Under the pieces are notes generated by a model. The model made no database searches. It had not been told where the DNA came from and was given only the letters and a program-made list of their open reading frames with translations. A program made the translations under genes and the position numbers. 64,000 bases of DNA from Bog-473 sp963744935 (GTDB lineage Bacteria; Actinomycetota; Acidimicrobiia; Acidimicrobiales; RAAP-2), in assembly GCA_963744935.1 (NCBI GenBank), contig CAVUVM010000008.1:124001-188000 (forward strand). Reading direction: 5' to 3'. Positions within the stretch are counted from its first letter, which is position 1; every line of letters begins with the position of its first letter. Below, in pieces: positions 17,581 to 26,973 of this stretch.

Positions 17581-18786
17581 ATGACGGAGAGAGAGTGGAC
17601 GGCTTCTGAATTCGGGTTCCCGGAAGGCTTTCTCTGGGGCACAGCGACAGCGGCACACCAGATCGAGGGTGGGAACGTCAACAACGACTGGTGGGAGTGG
17701 GAGCACAACCCGGATTCGGGATGTGCGGAGTCGAGCGGGGACGCGTGCGACTCCTTCCACCGCTGGCCTGAAGACATCGAGCTTGTGGCCGCCATGGGAC
17801 TGGGGGGCTACCGCTTCTCGCTGGAATGGAGCAGAATCGAACCGGCCGAAGGTGAGTTCTCCCTCGCCGCATTGGACCACTACCGCCGAATGTGCTCGGC
17901 TTGCCGCGAGGCGGACATTTCGCCGGTTGTGACCTTCCACCACTTCACGACCCCCACGTGGTTGGCCCGGCGGGGCGGATGGGAGGCGGACGACATGCCC
18001 GACGTGTTCGCCCGCTTCGTGGGCAAAGCCACAGCTCACCTCGGCGACCTGATCGGCTGGGGCTGCACGATCAACGAGCTCAACCTCATAGGAACGATGG
18101 GCTACGGCTTGGGCTCCTCGCCACCGGGTGTTGAGGACTTCGCCCGTCATCTGGCCGTTAACGACGTGGTGGCCCGGGCCCACCGCCTGGCCGTTGACGC
18201 CATCCGATCTGGACCCGGAAGCTTCCCGGTGGGCCTGACTCTCTCCATGGACGAGATGGTCGCGGACACGGGTGGTGAGGACATCTTGCAGGCTGCCCAA
18301 GAGATACTCGAGGAGAGGTTTATGCGAGCCACCGAGGGCGACGATTTCATCGGCGTCCAGTGCTACTCGCGCGTTCACTTCGGTCCGGAGGGTCAGGCAC
18401 CCAATGACCCCGATGTACCGGTGACGCAGATGGGATACGAGTACTGGCCCCAGGGTGTCGAGTACTGCGCTCGCCGGGCTGCGGCGATCACAGGGATACC
18501 GGTCCTGCTCACCGAGAGCGGAATCGCGACCAACGACGATGCCGAGCGGATCGCGTACATCAGCGAGGCGTTGCGCGGCGTGCGCCGCGCCCTCGATGAC
18601 GGTGTTGACATCCGCGGTTATTTTGTCTGGAGTCTCCTAGACAATTTCGAGTGGTCCAACGGGTTTGACCCGAAGTTCGGCCTCCACAGCGTCGACCCCG
18701 AGACGTTCGAGCGCCGGGCCAAGCCCAGTGCGTCGTGGTTCGGCGCGGTGGCCCGGGCGAACGCCTTGGTGGCAGCTCCGAGCTGA
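17581..18786 (+). CDS. GH1 family glycosidase (beta-glucosidase type)
   Basis: The 401-residue enzyme begins with the GH1 N-terminal signature FLWGTATAAHQIEG. The acid/base glutamate is Glu166 in TINEL and the nucleophile is Glu312 in LLTESG. A WSLLDNFEW block, the GH1 aglycone/C4-C6 sugar-recognition region, lies near residue 348. The usual Pro after the acid/base Glu (NEP) is replaced by Leu. At about 400 residues it is slightly shorter than typical GH1 enzymes (about 440-470). No signal peptide is seen, so it should cleave imported beta-glycosides. It heads a block with xylA, xylB and a GH3 gene, suggesting hemicellulose or cellobiose oligosaccharides. Confidence 0.92.
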   Translation: MTEREWTASEFGFPEGFLWGTATAAHQIEGGNVNNDWWEWEHNPDSGCAESSGDACDSFHRWPEDIELVAAMGLGGYRFSLEWSRIEPAEGEFSLAALDHYRRMCSACREADISPVVTFHHFTTPTWLARRGGWEADDMPDVFARFVGKATAHLGDLIGWGCTINELNLIGTMGYGLGSSPPGVEDFARHLAVNDVVARAHRLAVDAIRSGPGSFPVGLTLSMDEMVADTGGEDILQAAQEILEERFMRATEGDDFIGVQCYSRVHFGPEGQAPNDPDVPVTQMGYEYWPQGVEYCARRAAAITGIPVLLTESGIATNDDAERIAYISEALRGVRRALDDGVDIRGYFVWSLLDNFEWSNGFDPKFGLHSVDPETFERRAKPSASWFGAVARANALVAAPS

Positions 18787-18952
18787 GCACGTCCAACTCC
18801 CAAGAGCGCACTTTGGCTCGAGCTCACGAATTCCCGGGTAGAAGGAGTCTCCGGAGGCTAAGCGGGCCCCGCCCGGTTGGTGCGATCATTGAGGAGCGTC
18901 TTTGTTGCGAGGGACCGGCGCGTCCGGCCCGAGGGCTCGAGAGGACACTCCA

Positions 18953-20110
18953 ATGACAGATCCCTACACACCCGAGCCAGAGGACCACTTCACGTTCGGA
19001 CTCTGGACCGTAGGAAATCCTGGACGCGATCCATTTGGAGAGGCGGTACGCGAGCCCCTCGATCCCGTCGAGAGCGTCCATCGACTCGCCGAGCTAGGTG
19101 CCTACGGCGTCTGCTTCCATGACAACGACCTCGTCCCCTACGGCTCAACCCCTGCCGAAAGGCAAACCGTCATCAAGCGTTTCCGCGACGCCCTCGACGA
19201 GACGGGACTCAAGGTCCCGATGGCCACGACGAATCTCTTCTGGCGCCCGATGTTCAAGGAAGGCGCGTTTACCGCCAACGATCCCATCATCAGAAGGTTC
19301 GCCGTGCGCAAGACGTGCGAGGCCATGGACCTCGGGGCAGAATTCGGCGCTCAAGTCCATGTGATGTGGGGTGGCCGCGAGGGAGTCGAAGCCGACGCAG
19401 CGAAGGACGTGCGGTCTGCCCTCGACCGATATAAGGAGGCAGTCGACCTCTGCTGCGAGCACATCCGCAACAAGGGACTCGACCTCCGAATCGCTCTCGA
19501 GCCAAAACCGAATGAACCACGAGGCGACATCCTCTTGCCCACCGTGGGCCACGCCCTCGCGTTCATCAACGAGCTGGAGTGGCCCGACATGGTGGGACTG
19601 AACCCCGAGTTCGCACACGAGACCATGAGTGGCCTGTCCTTCAGCCACGGTGTGGCTCAGACGCTTTGGCACAACAAGCTCTTCCACATCGACCTGAACG
19701 CCCAGCGCATAGGCAAGTTCGATCAGGATTTCCGTTTCGGTTCCGAAGGGATTCGCGACGCCTTCTACGTCGTGAAGTTGCTCGAGGATGCTCAGTGGCA
19801 AGGCATGCGACACTTCGATGCCCACCCATACCGAACCGAGAATGCCTCGGGCGTCTGGGACTTTGCCCGCGGGTGTATGCAGACCTACCTGATCCTCGCC
19901 GACAAAGCGAGGCGCTTCAGCGAGGACGCGGAGATCCAAGAGGCCCTACACGTGGCCCAGTTCGACCGCCTCCGTGTCCCGACAACGCCCTCAGGTGGCC
20001 TGGCCGAGGTTTTGACCACGGAAGTCGACGAGGACACACTCGCTAAACAGGGATACGGGCACGAGCGCCTCGACCAGCTGGTCACCGAGCTGCTCCTCGG
20101 AGTCCGCTGA
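18953..20110 (+). CDS. xylA: Xylose isomerase
   Basis: This 385-residue cytoplasmic enzyme converts D-xylose to D-xylulose (and glucose to fructose). It is of the actinobacterial class I type by length. Visible motifs are the catalytic His56 in CFHDNDLVP, the WRPMFKEGAFT loop, the metal-binding EPKPNEPRGD segment with Glu and Lys near 180-185, the second metal segment NPEFAHETMSG, and the FHIDLNAQ strand. The ATG at 18953 follows GAGAGG by about 8 bases. The kinase gene starts directly after its stop codon, so the two form an operon. Confidence 0.96.
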   Translation: MTDPYTPEPEDHFTFGLWTVGNPGRDPFGEAVREPLDPVESVHRLAELGAYGVCFHDNDLVPYGSTPAERQTVIKRFRDALDETGLKVPMATTNLFWRPMFKEGAFTANDPIIRRFAVRKTCEAMDLGAEFGAQVHVMWGGREGVEADAAKDVRSALDRYKEAVDLCCEHIRNKGLDLRIALEPKPNEPRGDILLPTVGHALAFINELEWPDMVGLNPEFAHETMSGLSFSHGVAQTLWHNKLFHIDLNAQRIGKFDQDFRFGSEGIRDAFYVVKLLEDAQWQGMRHFDAHPYRTENASGVWDFARGCMQTYLILADKARRFSEDAEIQEALHVAQFDRLRVPTTPSGGLAEVLTTEVDEDTLAKQGYGHERLDQLVTELLLGVR

Positions 20111-21526
20111 ATGGCTCACGTGGTCGGGGTCGATTCGTCCACTTCGGCCTGCAAGATCCAGGTTCACGAGATCGAGACGGGGGAGATAGTCGCTACGGGT
20201 CGAGCCCCACACCCCGCGACACATCCTCCGAAGAGTGAGCAGCACCCCCGATCTTGGAAGGATGCCTTCGAGACGGCGTGCGCGAAGGCTGGTATCGGCT
20301 CTAGCTACACACCTGTGGCCCTTTCGGTCGCCGCCCAACAGCACGGAATGGTCGTCTTGGGTGGCGACGGCGAGGTCCTCCGGCCGGCGAAGCTCTGGAA
20401 CGACACGGAGTCTGCACCCGACGCCGAGGCACTTCTCAAGGCCGTTGCTGGCGGCGCCGCAGCCTGGGCCCGAGCCTGCGGGAGTGTTCCCGTCCCGAGC
20501 TTCACGATCACCAAGCTGCACTGGCTCGCACGATGTGAGCCCGATGTACTCGCCCGTACGGCCAGCGTTCTCCTCCCCCATGACTGGCTGACCTACACCT
20601 TGACTGGCCGGCGTGTGACCGACCGAGGCGATGCGTCCGGCACGGGATACTGGTCACCACGGCAATCGCTTTATCGTCACGACCTCTTGGCACTCGTCGA
20701 CGACACCATCGATTGGGGCGTCCTCTTGCCGGACGTCCTCGGTCCCACAGAACCCGTCGGAGAATGGCTGGGCACTCGAACTGTCGTGGGACCGGGAACA
20801 GGCGACAACATGGCAATCGCTCTGGGCCTGGGACTTCGTCCGGGCGACTTGGCGTTGAGTTTCGGCACCAGCGCTACGGCCTTCACGATCAGCGAGACCC
20901 CGACGAACGACGTTTCCGGCACCGTTGCCGGTTTCGCCGACGGCACGGGCCGCTATCTGCCTCTGGTTTGCACCATGAACGCAACGAAAGTCATCGAAAC
21001 TGTCGCAGCGCTCTTGGGAGCCAGTCGCGACCGTTTCGATGAGCTGGTGCTCGATGCTCCTCCAGGAGCTGGCGACTTGGTGTTGGTTCCGCACTTTGAC
21101 GGCGAGCGAACTCCAAACAGGCCTGACGCCACCGGGACCCTTCGTGGCCTGCGCACAGACGTGAGCCCAGCCCTTGTCGCCCGGGCCACGGTCGAAGGTG
21201 TCGTGTGCAATCTGTTAGATGGAGCCGATGCGCTGGGCTCGACATTGGACGGAAGGGTGTTCTTGGTCGGTGGAGCGGCCAGGAGCCCGGCTTTCACCCA
21301 GGTCGTTGCTGATCTCGTCGGACGGCCCGTGCAGGTTGTCTCTGATGAGCTGGTCGCGACTGGTGCCGCGGCGCAGGCGGCCGCTACGTATCTGCGTTGC
21401 GGCCTCGACTCCATTGCCCAACAATGGGATCTCGGCCAAGGCCAAACCACCCAACCGACGCTCTCCGCAAATCGTCCAGAAATACGCGCGCACTACGCGG
21501 ATGCAGTTGCCCAAGAAACAAGGTGA
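20111..21526 (+). CDS. xylB: Xylulokinase
   Basis: This 471-residue FGGY-family sugar kinase phosphorylates D-xylulose to xylulose 5-phosphate for the pentose phosphate pathway. It opens with the phosphate-binding GVDSSTSACKIQV segment. It then shows the DASGTGYWS substrate block, a GTGDNMAIALG motif with the likely catalytic Asp near residue 233, and the C-terminal FLVGGAARSPAFTQVVADL adenosine motif. The ATG abuts the xylA stop with no gap, and GGAG within the end of xylA serves as its ribosome site. The pairing with xylA makes the assignment firm. Confidence 0.95.
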   Translation: MAHVVGVDSSTSACKIQVHEIETGEIVATGRAPHPATHPPKSEQHPRSWKDAFETACAKAGIGSSYTPVALSVAAQQHGMVVLGGDGEVLRPAKLWNDTESAPDAEALLKAVAGGAAAWARACGSVPVPSFTITKLHWLARCEPDVLARTASVLLPHDWLTYTLTGRRVTDRGDASGTGYWSPRQSLYRHDLLALVDDTIDWGVLLPDVLGPTEPVGEWLGTRTVVGPGTGDNMAIALGLGLRPGDLALSFGTSATAFTISETPTNDVSGTVAGFADGTGRYLPLVCTMNATKVIETVAALLGASRDRFDELVLDAPPGAGDLVLVPHFDGERTPNRPDATGTLRGLRTDVSPALVARATVEGVVCNLLDGADALGSTLDGRVFLVGGAARSPAFTQVVADLVGRPVQVVSDELVATGAAAQAAATYLRCGLDSIAQQWDLGQGQTTQPTLSANRPEIRAHYADAVAQETR

Positions 21527-21555
21527 GACGCCGGCAACTCCAGGGTCGACGGCCC

Positions 21556-21705
21556 ATGGACGTCACCACTGTTTGCAGACGTAAGGGGCCCCCGAGCACA
21601 TTCCCGCACGTCCCGCACGTGCATCATGAGGATCATGAGGATCATGAGGATCATGAGGACGCGTTTCCGGAGCGTCGGCCGTCTGATGAGGAGGTTCGGC
21701 ATTGA
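21556..21705 (+). CDS. Possible small His/Glu/Asp-rich ORF
   Basis: This possible 49-residue peptide has a C-terminal half built on four His-Glu-Asp triplets encoded by the tandem repeat at 21623-21658, preceded by further histidines (HVPHVHH). Its TGA overlaps the TTG start of the GH3 gene as TTGA, a geometry typical of coupled genes. It could be a small metal-binding or leader peptide, or simply a repeat that happens to stay open. The ribosome site is weak (AGGG about 12 bases upstream). I do not recognise a family. Confidence 0.3.
   Translation: MDVTTVCRRKGPPSTFPHVPHVHHEDHEDHEDHEDAFPERRPSDEEVRH
21623..21658. repeat. Four perfect tandem copies of ATCATGAGG
   Basis: Four uninterrupted 9-base units (ATCATGAGG) occupy 21623-21658. 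They are preceded by two copies of TCCCGCACG at 21602-21619. The unit is low in GC compared with its surroundings. Each unit contains an ATG and a GAGG, so it creates repeated ribosome-site-like and start-like sequences just before the GH3 gene. Period nine keeps any reading frame open. Confidence 0.95.
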
Positions 21706-24104
21706 CTGAGCACATGCCGTATCGCAATCCAGAGCTGTCCATTGATGAACGGCTGGATGATCTGCTCGGGCGGATGAACCTCGACGAAAAGCTGGCCCAA
21801 ATTGGCAGCGTGTGGCTCACGGATCTTGTCCGAGGGGACGAGTTCGACCCGGAGTTCGTCGCCAATCAGCTTGAATTCGGTATCGGTCATGTCACGCGGA
21901 TCGGCGCGACCACCGGATTGCGCCCCAAAGCGAGCGCCAAGCTCATGAATGCGATCCAAAGCGTTGTTGTGAACAGGACGCGTCTAGGAATTCCTGTGAT
22001 GGTTCACGAGGAAGGGGTAGGCGGCTATTGCGGTCGAGATGCAACTCAGTTCCCTCAGGCGATTGGACTTGCATCAACCTGGGATGAAGCCCTGATCGAA
22101 CAAATCGGCGACGTTATTCGCCGACAGATGCGAGCCGTCGGAGCCCGTCACACCTTGTCCCCCGTACTCGATGTAGCTCGCGACCCCCGATGGGGTCGCG
22201 TTGAGGAGACCTACGGAGAAGATCCCTATCTCGCTGGCCGTATCGGAACAGCGTACGTCCGAGGAGTCCAGACGTCCGATTTGCGCGACGGTGTTATCTG
22301 CACAGGCAAGCACTTCCTCGGCTACGCAATGTCCGAAGGCGGAATGAACACCGCCCCGGTACACCTCGGACAACGCGAGCTGCGTGAGGTCTATGCCGAA
22401 CCGTTCGCCGCGGCGATTCGCGACGCAGGCCTCGCATCGATAATGAATTCCGATTCATCCGTTGACGGCAGCCCGTGCGCTGGGAGCGCTGCCATCTTGA
22501 ACGATCTCCTGCGAGGCGAACTGGGATTCACAGGCGTGACTGTGGCTGACTACTTCGCGGTGGTGCAGCTCATGACCGAACATCGAGTGGCGGGGTCCCA
22601 CGGTGAAGCCGGCGCCAAAGCCCTGAGCGCCGGTCTGGACATAGAGCTCCCGGGGCGGAACTGCTACGGCGATCCTCTCCGGCCTCTGATCGCCGATGGG
22701 CGGCTCCCAATGGAGGTCGTCGAAAACGCCGTGGGTCGAGTGTTGAGATCCAAATTCCAAGTGGGGCTCTTCGAGAACCCCTACGTCGAGGAAGAGAAGG
22801 CTGCTGCCGTCTTCGATACTCCCTCGGACCGCGCCCTTGCTCGGAAGGCTGCGGAGCGGTCGATAGTTCTGCTGCAGAACAAAGGGGATCTCCTCCCCCT
22901 CGATCCCGCGACTCTGCAACGAGTCGCTGTGATAGGCCCAGCCGGCGATGATCGCCGCCTTCTACAGGGTGACTATCACTATCCGGCTCACCTCGAGATC
23001 ATCTACGACATGCCCGGTTCCGACGACGTTTCCGCCGATACCCCTTCGACGGGCGGAGAGCGATTCCTGCCAACCGATGGCGGGTCGTTCCGACCTGGAC
23101 CACACTTCACCGATCATGTGACTCCTCTGCGAGGTTTGCGAGAACTCCTGACGACTGCACAGATCAGCTTCGCGAAGGGTTGCGAGATCAGCGGCGAGGA
23201 CACCTCGAGTATCGATGAAGCGGTGCGAATCGCAACGAATGCCGACGTCGCTCTCGTGTTTGTCGGCGGCCGTTCCGGATTGACTCCTGTCTGCACGGTC
23301 GGTGAAGCGCGAGATGCGAGCGACCTTCGCTTGACTGGCGCTCAAGAACAGCTCGTTGAAGCCGTGGTCGCCACCGGGACGCCAACAGTTGTCGTGCTCC
23401 TCAGCGGCCGTGTTCATTCCCTACCGTCACTCGCCGAGCAGGCGCCTGCGGTCCTCCAAGCATGGCTCCCTGGCGAAGAAGGGGGTTCTGCAATCGCCAA
23501 TGTCCTCCTGGGGAGAAGCGAGCCTGGTGGTCGCCTACCGGTCTCCATGCCGCGAACGGTCGGACAGGTACAAACCCATCATGATTATCGGGCGGGTGGC
23601 GGCCGGTCGATGTTCTGGGGTGAATACACGGACGGGCCCAACACCCCGCTCTTCCCGTTTGGCCATGGTCTGACCTACACCCAGTTCGCATACGGTGATC
23701 TAGAGATCGTCGGACCCGGGTCCACCAGCGAGCCCATCGATCTGCGCGTTGACGTCACGAACACCGGACGGCGACGAGGGTCAGACGTCGTACAGCTCTA
23801 TGCGCGTGACGAGGTTGCGGCCGTGGCGCGACCCAGCCAGCAACTTGTCGGATTCACAAGGGTGGAGCTGGAGCCTGACGCTTCGGCCTCGGTCGCATTC
23901 CTGGTTCACCCGAGCCGTCTCGCCTTCTACGACGAGTCGATGAACTTCGTCACAGAACCGGGAGCCTTTCGGTTCAGCGTAGGAGGCTCGAGCACCACGG
24001 CCACATCTGAAGTCATCGTGGATCTTGTCGGATCAACCGTCGAGTATCTCCAACGGGCAATCGTCGCTACTACAACGCGGGTCGCTCACTCCGGCAATGG
24101 GTGA
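21702..24104 (+). CDS. GH3 family beta-glycosidase (beta-glucosidase/xylosidase type)
   Basis: The 800-residue enzyme has the full GH3 layout. The N-terminal TIM barrel includes the GKHFLGY substrate block and the nucleophile Asp283 in TVADY. The alpha/beta sandwich domain spans about 390-620, and a C-terminal fibronectin III-like domain (DVVQLYARD, LVGFTRVEL) spans about 690-780. The family acts on beta-linked glucose, xylose or arabinose from oligosaccharide ends. The TTG start is supported by GAGGAGG 7 bases upstream; the ATG at 21714 is too far from it. No signal peptide is seen, so it is intracellular. Downstream of xylA-xylB, a beta-xylosidase role is the most natural inference. Confidence 0.92.
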   Translation: MTEHMPYRNPELSIDERLDDLLGRMNLDEKLAQIGSVWLTDLVRGDEFDPEFVANQLEFGIGHVTRIGATTGLRPKASAKLMNAIQSVVVNRTRLGIPVMVHEEGVGGYCGRDATQFPQAIGLASTWDEALIEQIGDVIRRQMRAVGARHTLSPVLDVARDPRWGRVEETYGEDPYLAGRIGTAYVRGVQTSDLRDGVICTGKHFLGYAMSEGGMNTAPVHLGQRELREVYAEPFAAAIRDAGLASIMNSDSSVDGSPCAGSAAILNDLLRGELGFTGVTVADYFAVVQLMTEHRVAGSHGEAGAKALSAGLDIELPGRNCYGDPLRPLIADGRLPMEVVENAVGRVLRSKFQVGLFENPYVEEEKAAAVFDTPSDRALARKAAERSIVLLQNKGDLLPLDPATLQRVAVIGPAGDDRRLLQGDYHYPAHLEIIYDMPGSDDVSADTPSTGGERFLPTDGGSFRPGPHFTDHVTPLRGLRELLTTAQISFAKGCEISGEDTSSIDEAVRIATNADVALVFVGGRSGLTPVCTVGEARDASDLRLTGAQEQLVEAVVATGTPTVVVLLSGRVHSLPSLAEQAPAVLQAWLPGEEGGSAIANVLLGRSEPGGRLPVSMPRTVGQVQTHHDYRAGGGRSMFWGEYTDGPNTPLFPFGHGLTYTQFAYGDLEIVGPGSTSEPIDLRVDVTNTGRRRGSDVVQLYARDEVAAVARPSQQLVGFTRVELEPDASASVAFLVHPSRLAFYDESMNFVTEPGAFRFSVGGSSTTATSEVIVDLVGSTVEYLQRAIVATTTRVAHSGNG

Positions 24105-24232
24105 CTGCCCACACGCTCAGCTGAGGACCGCATCAGCAAACGACATCAGAAGCATTGCCTGCATATCTTCGGTCGAGACTGCGGCCCGAGGCGACAAGTA
24201 GGGTCAGTTCCGATGGCCTCGGTCCGGACCAC

Positions 24233-24535
24233 CTATGCCGTGGCTGCTCCGGGAGGGATCGCCAGGATCGTCACGCCAGCGCCCGTGACCGAATCGGCGA
24301 CGGCCACGTAGTGGTCAGCGCGTCTGTTGGCCTGACGCGCCTTGAGGCGCTCGGCCTCGCTCACACGTCGCAGAGCGCCCTGGAGCTCCTCGGCAGTTCG
24401 TAGGATACGAATCGTGCTCAGTGGCTCGTAGCTCTCCATGTCGCTTACCATGCGACGCCCGAGATATGCGCGGCGCGCCATTTCAGCGAGACACGCGCCC
24501 GCGACAACAATCGGCACGAGGATCGCAATGATCAT
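24233..24535 (-). CDS. Small single-span membrane protein
   Basis: The 100-residue product starts with one hydrophobic helix (IIAILVPIVVAGACLA). A basic segment and a charged, probably helical region (ELQGALRRVSEAERLKARQA) follow, then a short hydrophobic C-terminal patch. An excellent ribosome site (GGGGAGGAG, about 8 bases before the ATG) supports translation. I recognise no family. It stands alone, converging on the GH3 gene, so context gives no function. Confidence 0.6.
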   Translation of the reverse strand: MIIAILVPIVVAGACLAEMARRAYLGRRMVSDMESYEPLSTIRILRTAEELQGALRRVSEAERLKARQANRRADHYVAVADSVTGAGVTILAIPPGAATA

Positions 24536-24712
24536 GAGGTTCTCCTCCCCTCCCTATCTGCTCGTTGACACCAACCCTCTGGCGCTACTCATCTCCATGT
24601 GTCATCGTGCGCATCTGCGCTGCACGCCACCATCCCGCGTTCGCGTGTCTTCGGCGTGCCCAGCACAAGGCGGGCCATTTCGCGTGATGGCACTGCCGGA
24701 AGCCCGAAACGG

Positions 24713-25807
24713 CTAATTCCAGGGGAGAGCGGCTCGCGTCTGCCAGTAGCTGGAGGAGTCCTGGTGGATGGCGTCGAGCAGCCACTCGACTAGTTGCGAG
24801 TCGAGTTGGAGTGCGAGGGCGGTGAGGTTGCTCTCGACCTCGTTCACGCTTGCCGCACCGCTGAGGACAACGTCCGCCCACGGCTGGGCGAGCACCACGG
24901 CGAGCGCCAACGCGTCGGGGGTGCTCCCAGCATTAGACGCCGCGTCCAAGAGTTGGGCCACGTCGCCACGGGCGGTGAGTCGGCCGTTGGCGAGGGGCTC
25001 CTTGACGATAACGCCCATGCCCGCATCGTGGGCCGCTCTGAGCGCAGAACCGGCACCCTGTTCGAGCAGATTCCATGTCGCCTGCACAGTGTCGAAGCCG
25101 CCGACCTCGACGGCCCGTTCGATCGTCTGCCCCTGCCTTGGGCCGGTCACCGTGAGCCCGATCGACACCCCAATGGCCCGCAGCCTGGCCAGTTCATCGA
25201 GCAACGCTCGGTCCTCGAGCACTCCACTCTCGATCGTTGCGGAGTGGATCTGGTAGAGGCGCAGATTTGGCCCAAGCAGCTCCAGGCTCTCACCCAACTG
25301 GCGACGAAACGCCCCAACGGACAGATCCTTGATTTCGTTCACAGGCGCGTCCAACTGCCAATCCGCCACATAGGTATAGCCCCACTTCGAGCCGACGCTG
25401 ACCTCGCCGGGTCCCAGTCCGCGGCGCTCCAGCCATGCTGCCAAGAACGCTTCGGCTAGCCCGTACGAGCGCGCCGCGTCGAAGTAGCACACCCCCCGCT
25501 CGTAGACGGCGTCGAGAACCGAGTGCGTCAACCGCTCCAATGACGGCACGGGCGTGCGCCCGGCGAGATCCGACGCGTGTCCGAGATTGATATAGCCGGG
25601 CCGACCGAGCGCGGCCAGCCCGAGTCCCATTCGACTGACGGCCAGACCCGAGCTACCGAGAACCGTAGGCACCGGCCGGGAAGAGTACCCCCGCGCAGTC
25701 TGCCAGGATCCCAACTCCGCCCGGCTGACCACCGCGTCGACAAGGGTGGCACATCTCACGCGAAGGCACTCGGATCTGAGATAGGAGCACTGCCAGCGAT
25801 GTGCCAT
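24713..25807 (-). CDS. Aldo/keto reductase (D-arabinose/L-galactose dehydrogenase-like)
   Basis: This single-domain NAD(P)-dependent reductase has the AKR tetrad: Asp and Tyr in CYFDAARSYGLAE, Lys in GSKWGY, and His in LYQIHS. The C-terminal VLSGAASVNEVESNL segment binds the cofactor phosphate. The fold begins only about 45 residues after the chosen ATG, so the true start may be nearer 25672 (GTG). The chosen ATG at 25807 has only a distant GGAAGGGG. The substrate is unknown; sugars or lactols are common for this subgroup. Confidence 0.78.
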   Translation of the reverse strand: MAHRWQCSYLRSECLRVRCATLVDAVVSRAELGSWQTARGYSSRPVPTVLGSSGLAVSRMGLGLAALGRPGYINLGHASDLAGRTPVPSLERLTHSVLDAVYERGVCYFDAARSYGLAEAFLAAWLERRGLGPGEVSVGSKWGYTYVADWQLDAPVNEIKDLSVGAFRRQLGESLELLGPNLRLYQIHSATIESGVLEDRALLDELARLRAIGVSIGLTVTGPRQGQTIERAVEVGGFDTVQATWNLLEQGAGSALRAAHDAGMGVIVKEPLANGRLTARGDVAQLLDAASNAGSTPDALALAVVLAQPWADVVLSGAASVNEVESNLTALALQLDSQLVEWLLDAIHQDSSSYWQTRAALPWN

Positions 25808-25910
25808 GCGGTTACACCCCTTCCCGGCATTCGGGGACAGGAGTAGAATTCCGGTGTCCTCAGGGCCCAGCACCTCCCCTACCGGATTGGGTTGTCGTTC
25901 CCGTGAACCC

Positions 25911-26762
25911 TCAGGAAAGTGCTTCGATTACGGCGGCGAAGTCCGGCCACTCCCCGCCGGCATCAATAACGGTGGTCAAGAGCGCTTCGGTTGCGGGTCC
26001 GATGCGCACACCGACTCCGGTCTCTTCGGCCAGGTCGATGGCGAGGCGAAGGTCTTTACGGGCCAGGGCCGGAGAGAACCAACCCGGATGCGTCGCATCG
26101 AGCAGACTGTCCAACCGGAGGTTGCTGGCGAGACTTATCACCGGACTGTCGGCCAGGAGGGCCCTTAGGAACTCGTCGGGGATTGCCTGCCGTCGGGCCG
26201 TGGCGATGGCTTCGGCAAGCGAAGCCACGCCCGTAATCAACAACGAGTTGGCCACGATCTTCATCGTCGCCCCGGTTCCGACCGGCCCACAGTGTGTATA
26301 GCCGGACCCAAGGTCATTCCACAGGGGTTCAATGGCAGCAATGGCTGAGGCCGGACCGCCGACGAGGAACTTCCCCAAACCCCCAGCAATCATCGACGGC
26401 GAGCCCATCACCGGGGCGTCAAGGACCCGATTGTTCGGTCCCAGCTCGGCAAGGCGTCGAGCTGTCTCCGGGGAGACCGTGCTGACATTGGCAAACACAG
26501 CATCGGGTTCGAGCGATGCCAACACACCATCGTCGCCCAGGCACACGCCGAGGACGGCTGCGTCGTCGGCGAGGACGACAAGAACAGCGTCGGCACCCGC
26601 CGCGGCCGTCGTCACAGTGTTGGCCTCGAAAGCACCGCCAGCCACGAGGGCGGCAACCCGACCAGGGGTGCGATTCCAGACGGTCGTCTGGTGACCAGTT
26701 TCGATTGCCCTGGCGGCGAAAGCCTGACCCATGTTGCCCATTCCCAAGATGGTGATTCGCAT
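25911..26762 (-). CDS. NAD(P)-dependent oxidoreductase, 3-hydroxyisobutyrate dehydrogenase/imine reductase-like
   Basis: This 283-residue beta-hydroxyacid dehydrogenase-family protein has a Rossmann motif GMGNMG (residues 7-12) with WNR after strand 2, favouring NADPH. It has the DAPVMGSPSMIAGGLG substrate loop and the conserved Lys168 in GATMKIVAN. The all-helical C-terminal domain has a K-D pair (ARKDLRLAI). The DAPVMGSP loop departs from the DAPVSGG of true 3-hydroxyisobutyrate dehydrogenase, which fits the glyoxylate-reductase or imine-reductase-like branches. A related gene lies at 42904-43791. Confidence 0.82.
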   Translation of the reverse strand: MRITILGMGNMGQAFAARAIETGHQTTVWNRTPGRVAALVAGGAFEANTVTTAAAGADAVLVVLADDAAVLGVCLGDDGVLASLEPDAVFANVSTVSPETARRLAELGPNNRVLDAPVMGSPSMIAGGLGKFLVGGPASAIAAIEPLWNDLGSGYTHCGPVGTGATMKIVANSLLITGVASLAEAIATARRQAIPDEFLRALLADSPVISLASNLRLDSLLDATHPGWFSPALARKDLRLAIDLAEETGVGVRIGPATEALLTTVIDAGGEWPDFAAVIEALS

Positions 26763-26973
26763 CGGGCCACCCTACGTTCGCCAGGGAGCAGCACGGAGCG
26801 GGGTTCCGTGGCGCCCTTCATATGGGGCGGTTTGGCTAAAGACTCTCCCGCGAAGGCACCCATCCGACGCTGCCGGATACCGAGTGGTGATTTACGATTC
26901 CATATCCGGTGTTGCCCTGCGTGGGTCGCGGCGGAGGACTTCACTCTGAGAGGAGCGGATCGGACTGCCCGCT

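Noticed and set aside
21602..21658. A CRISPR-like or regulatory direct-repeat array
   Set aside because: The units are 9 bases with no spacers and no cas genes nearby; it is a simple tandem repeat.
21714..24104. ATG at 21714 as the GH3 start
   Set aside because: The strong GAGGAGG is correctly spaced for the TTG at 21702 and too far (19 bases) from this ATG.
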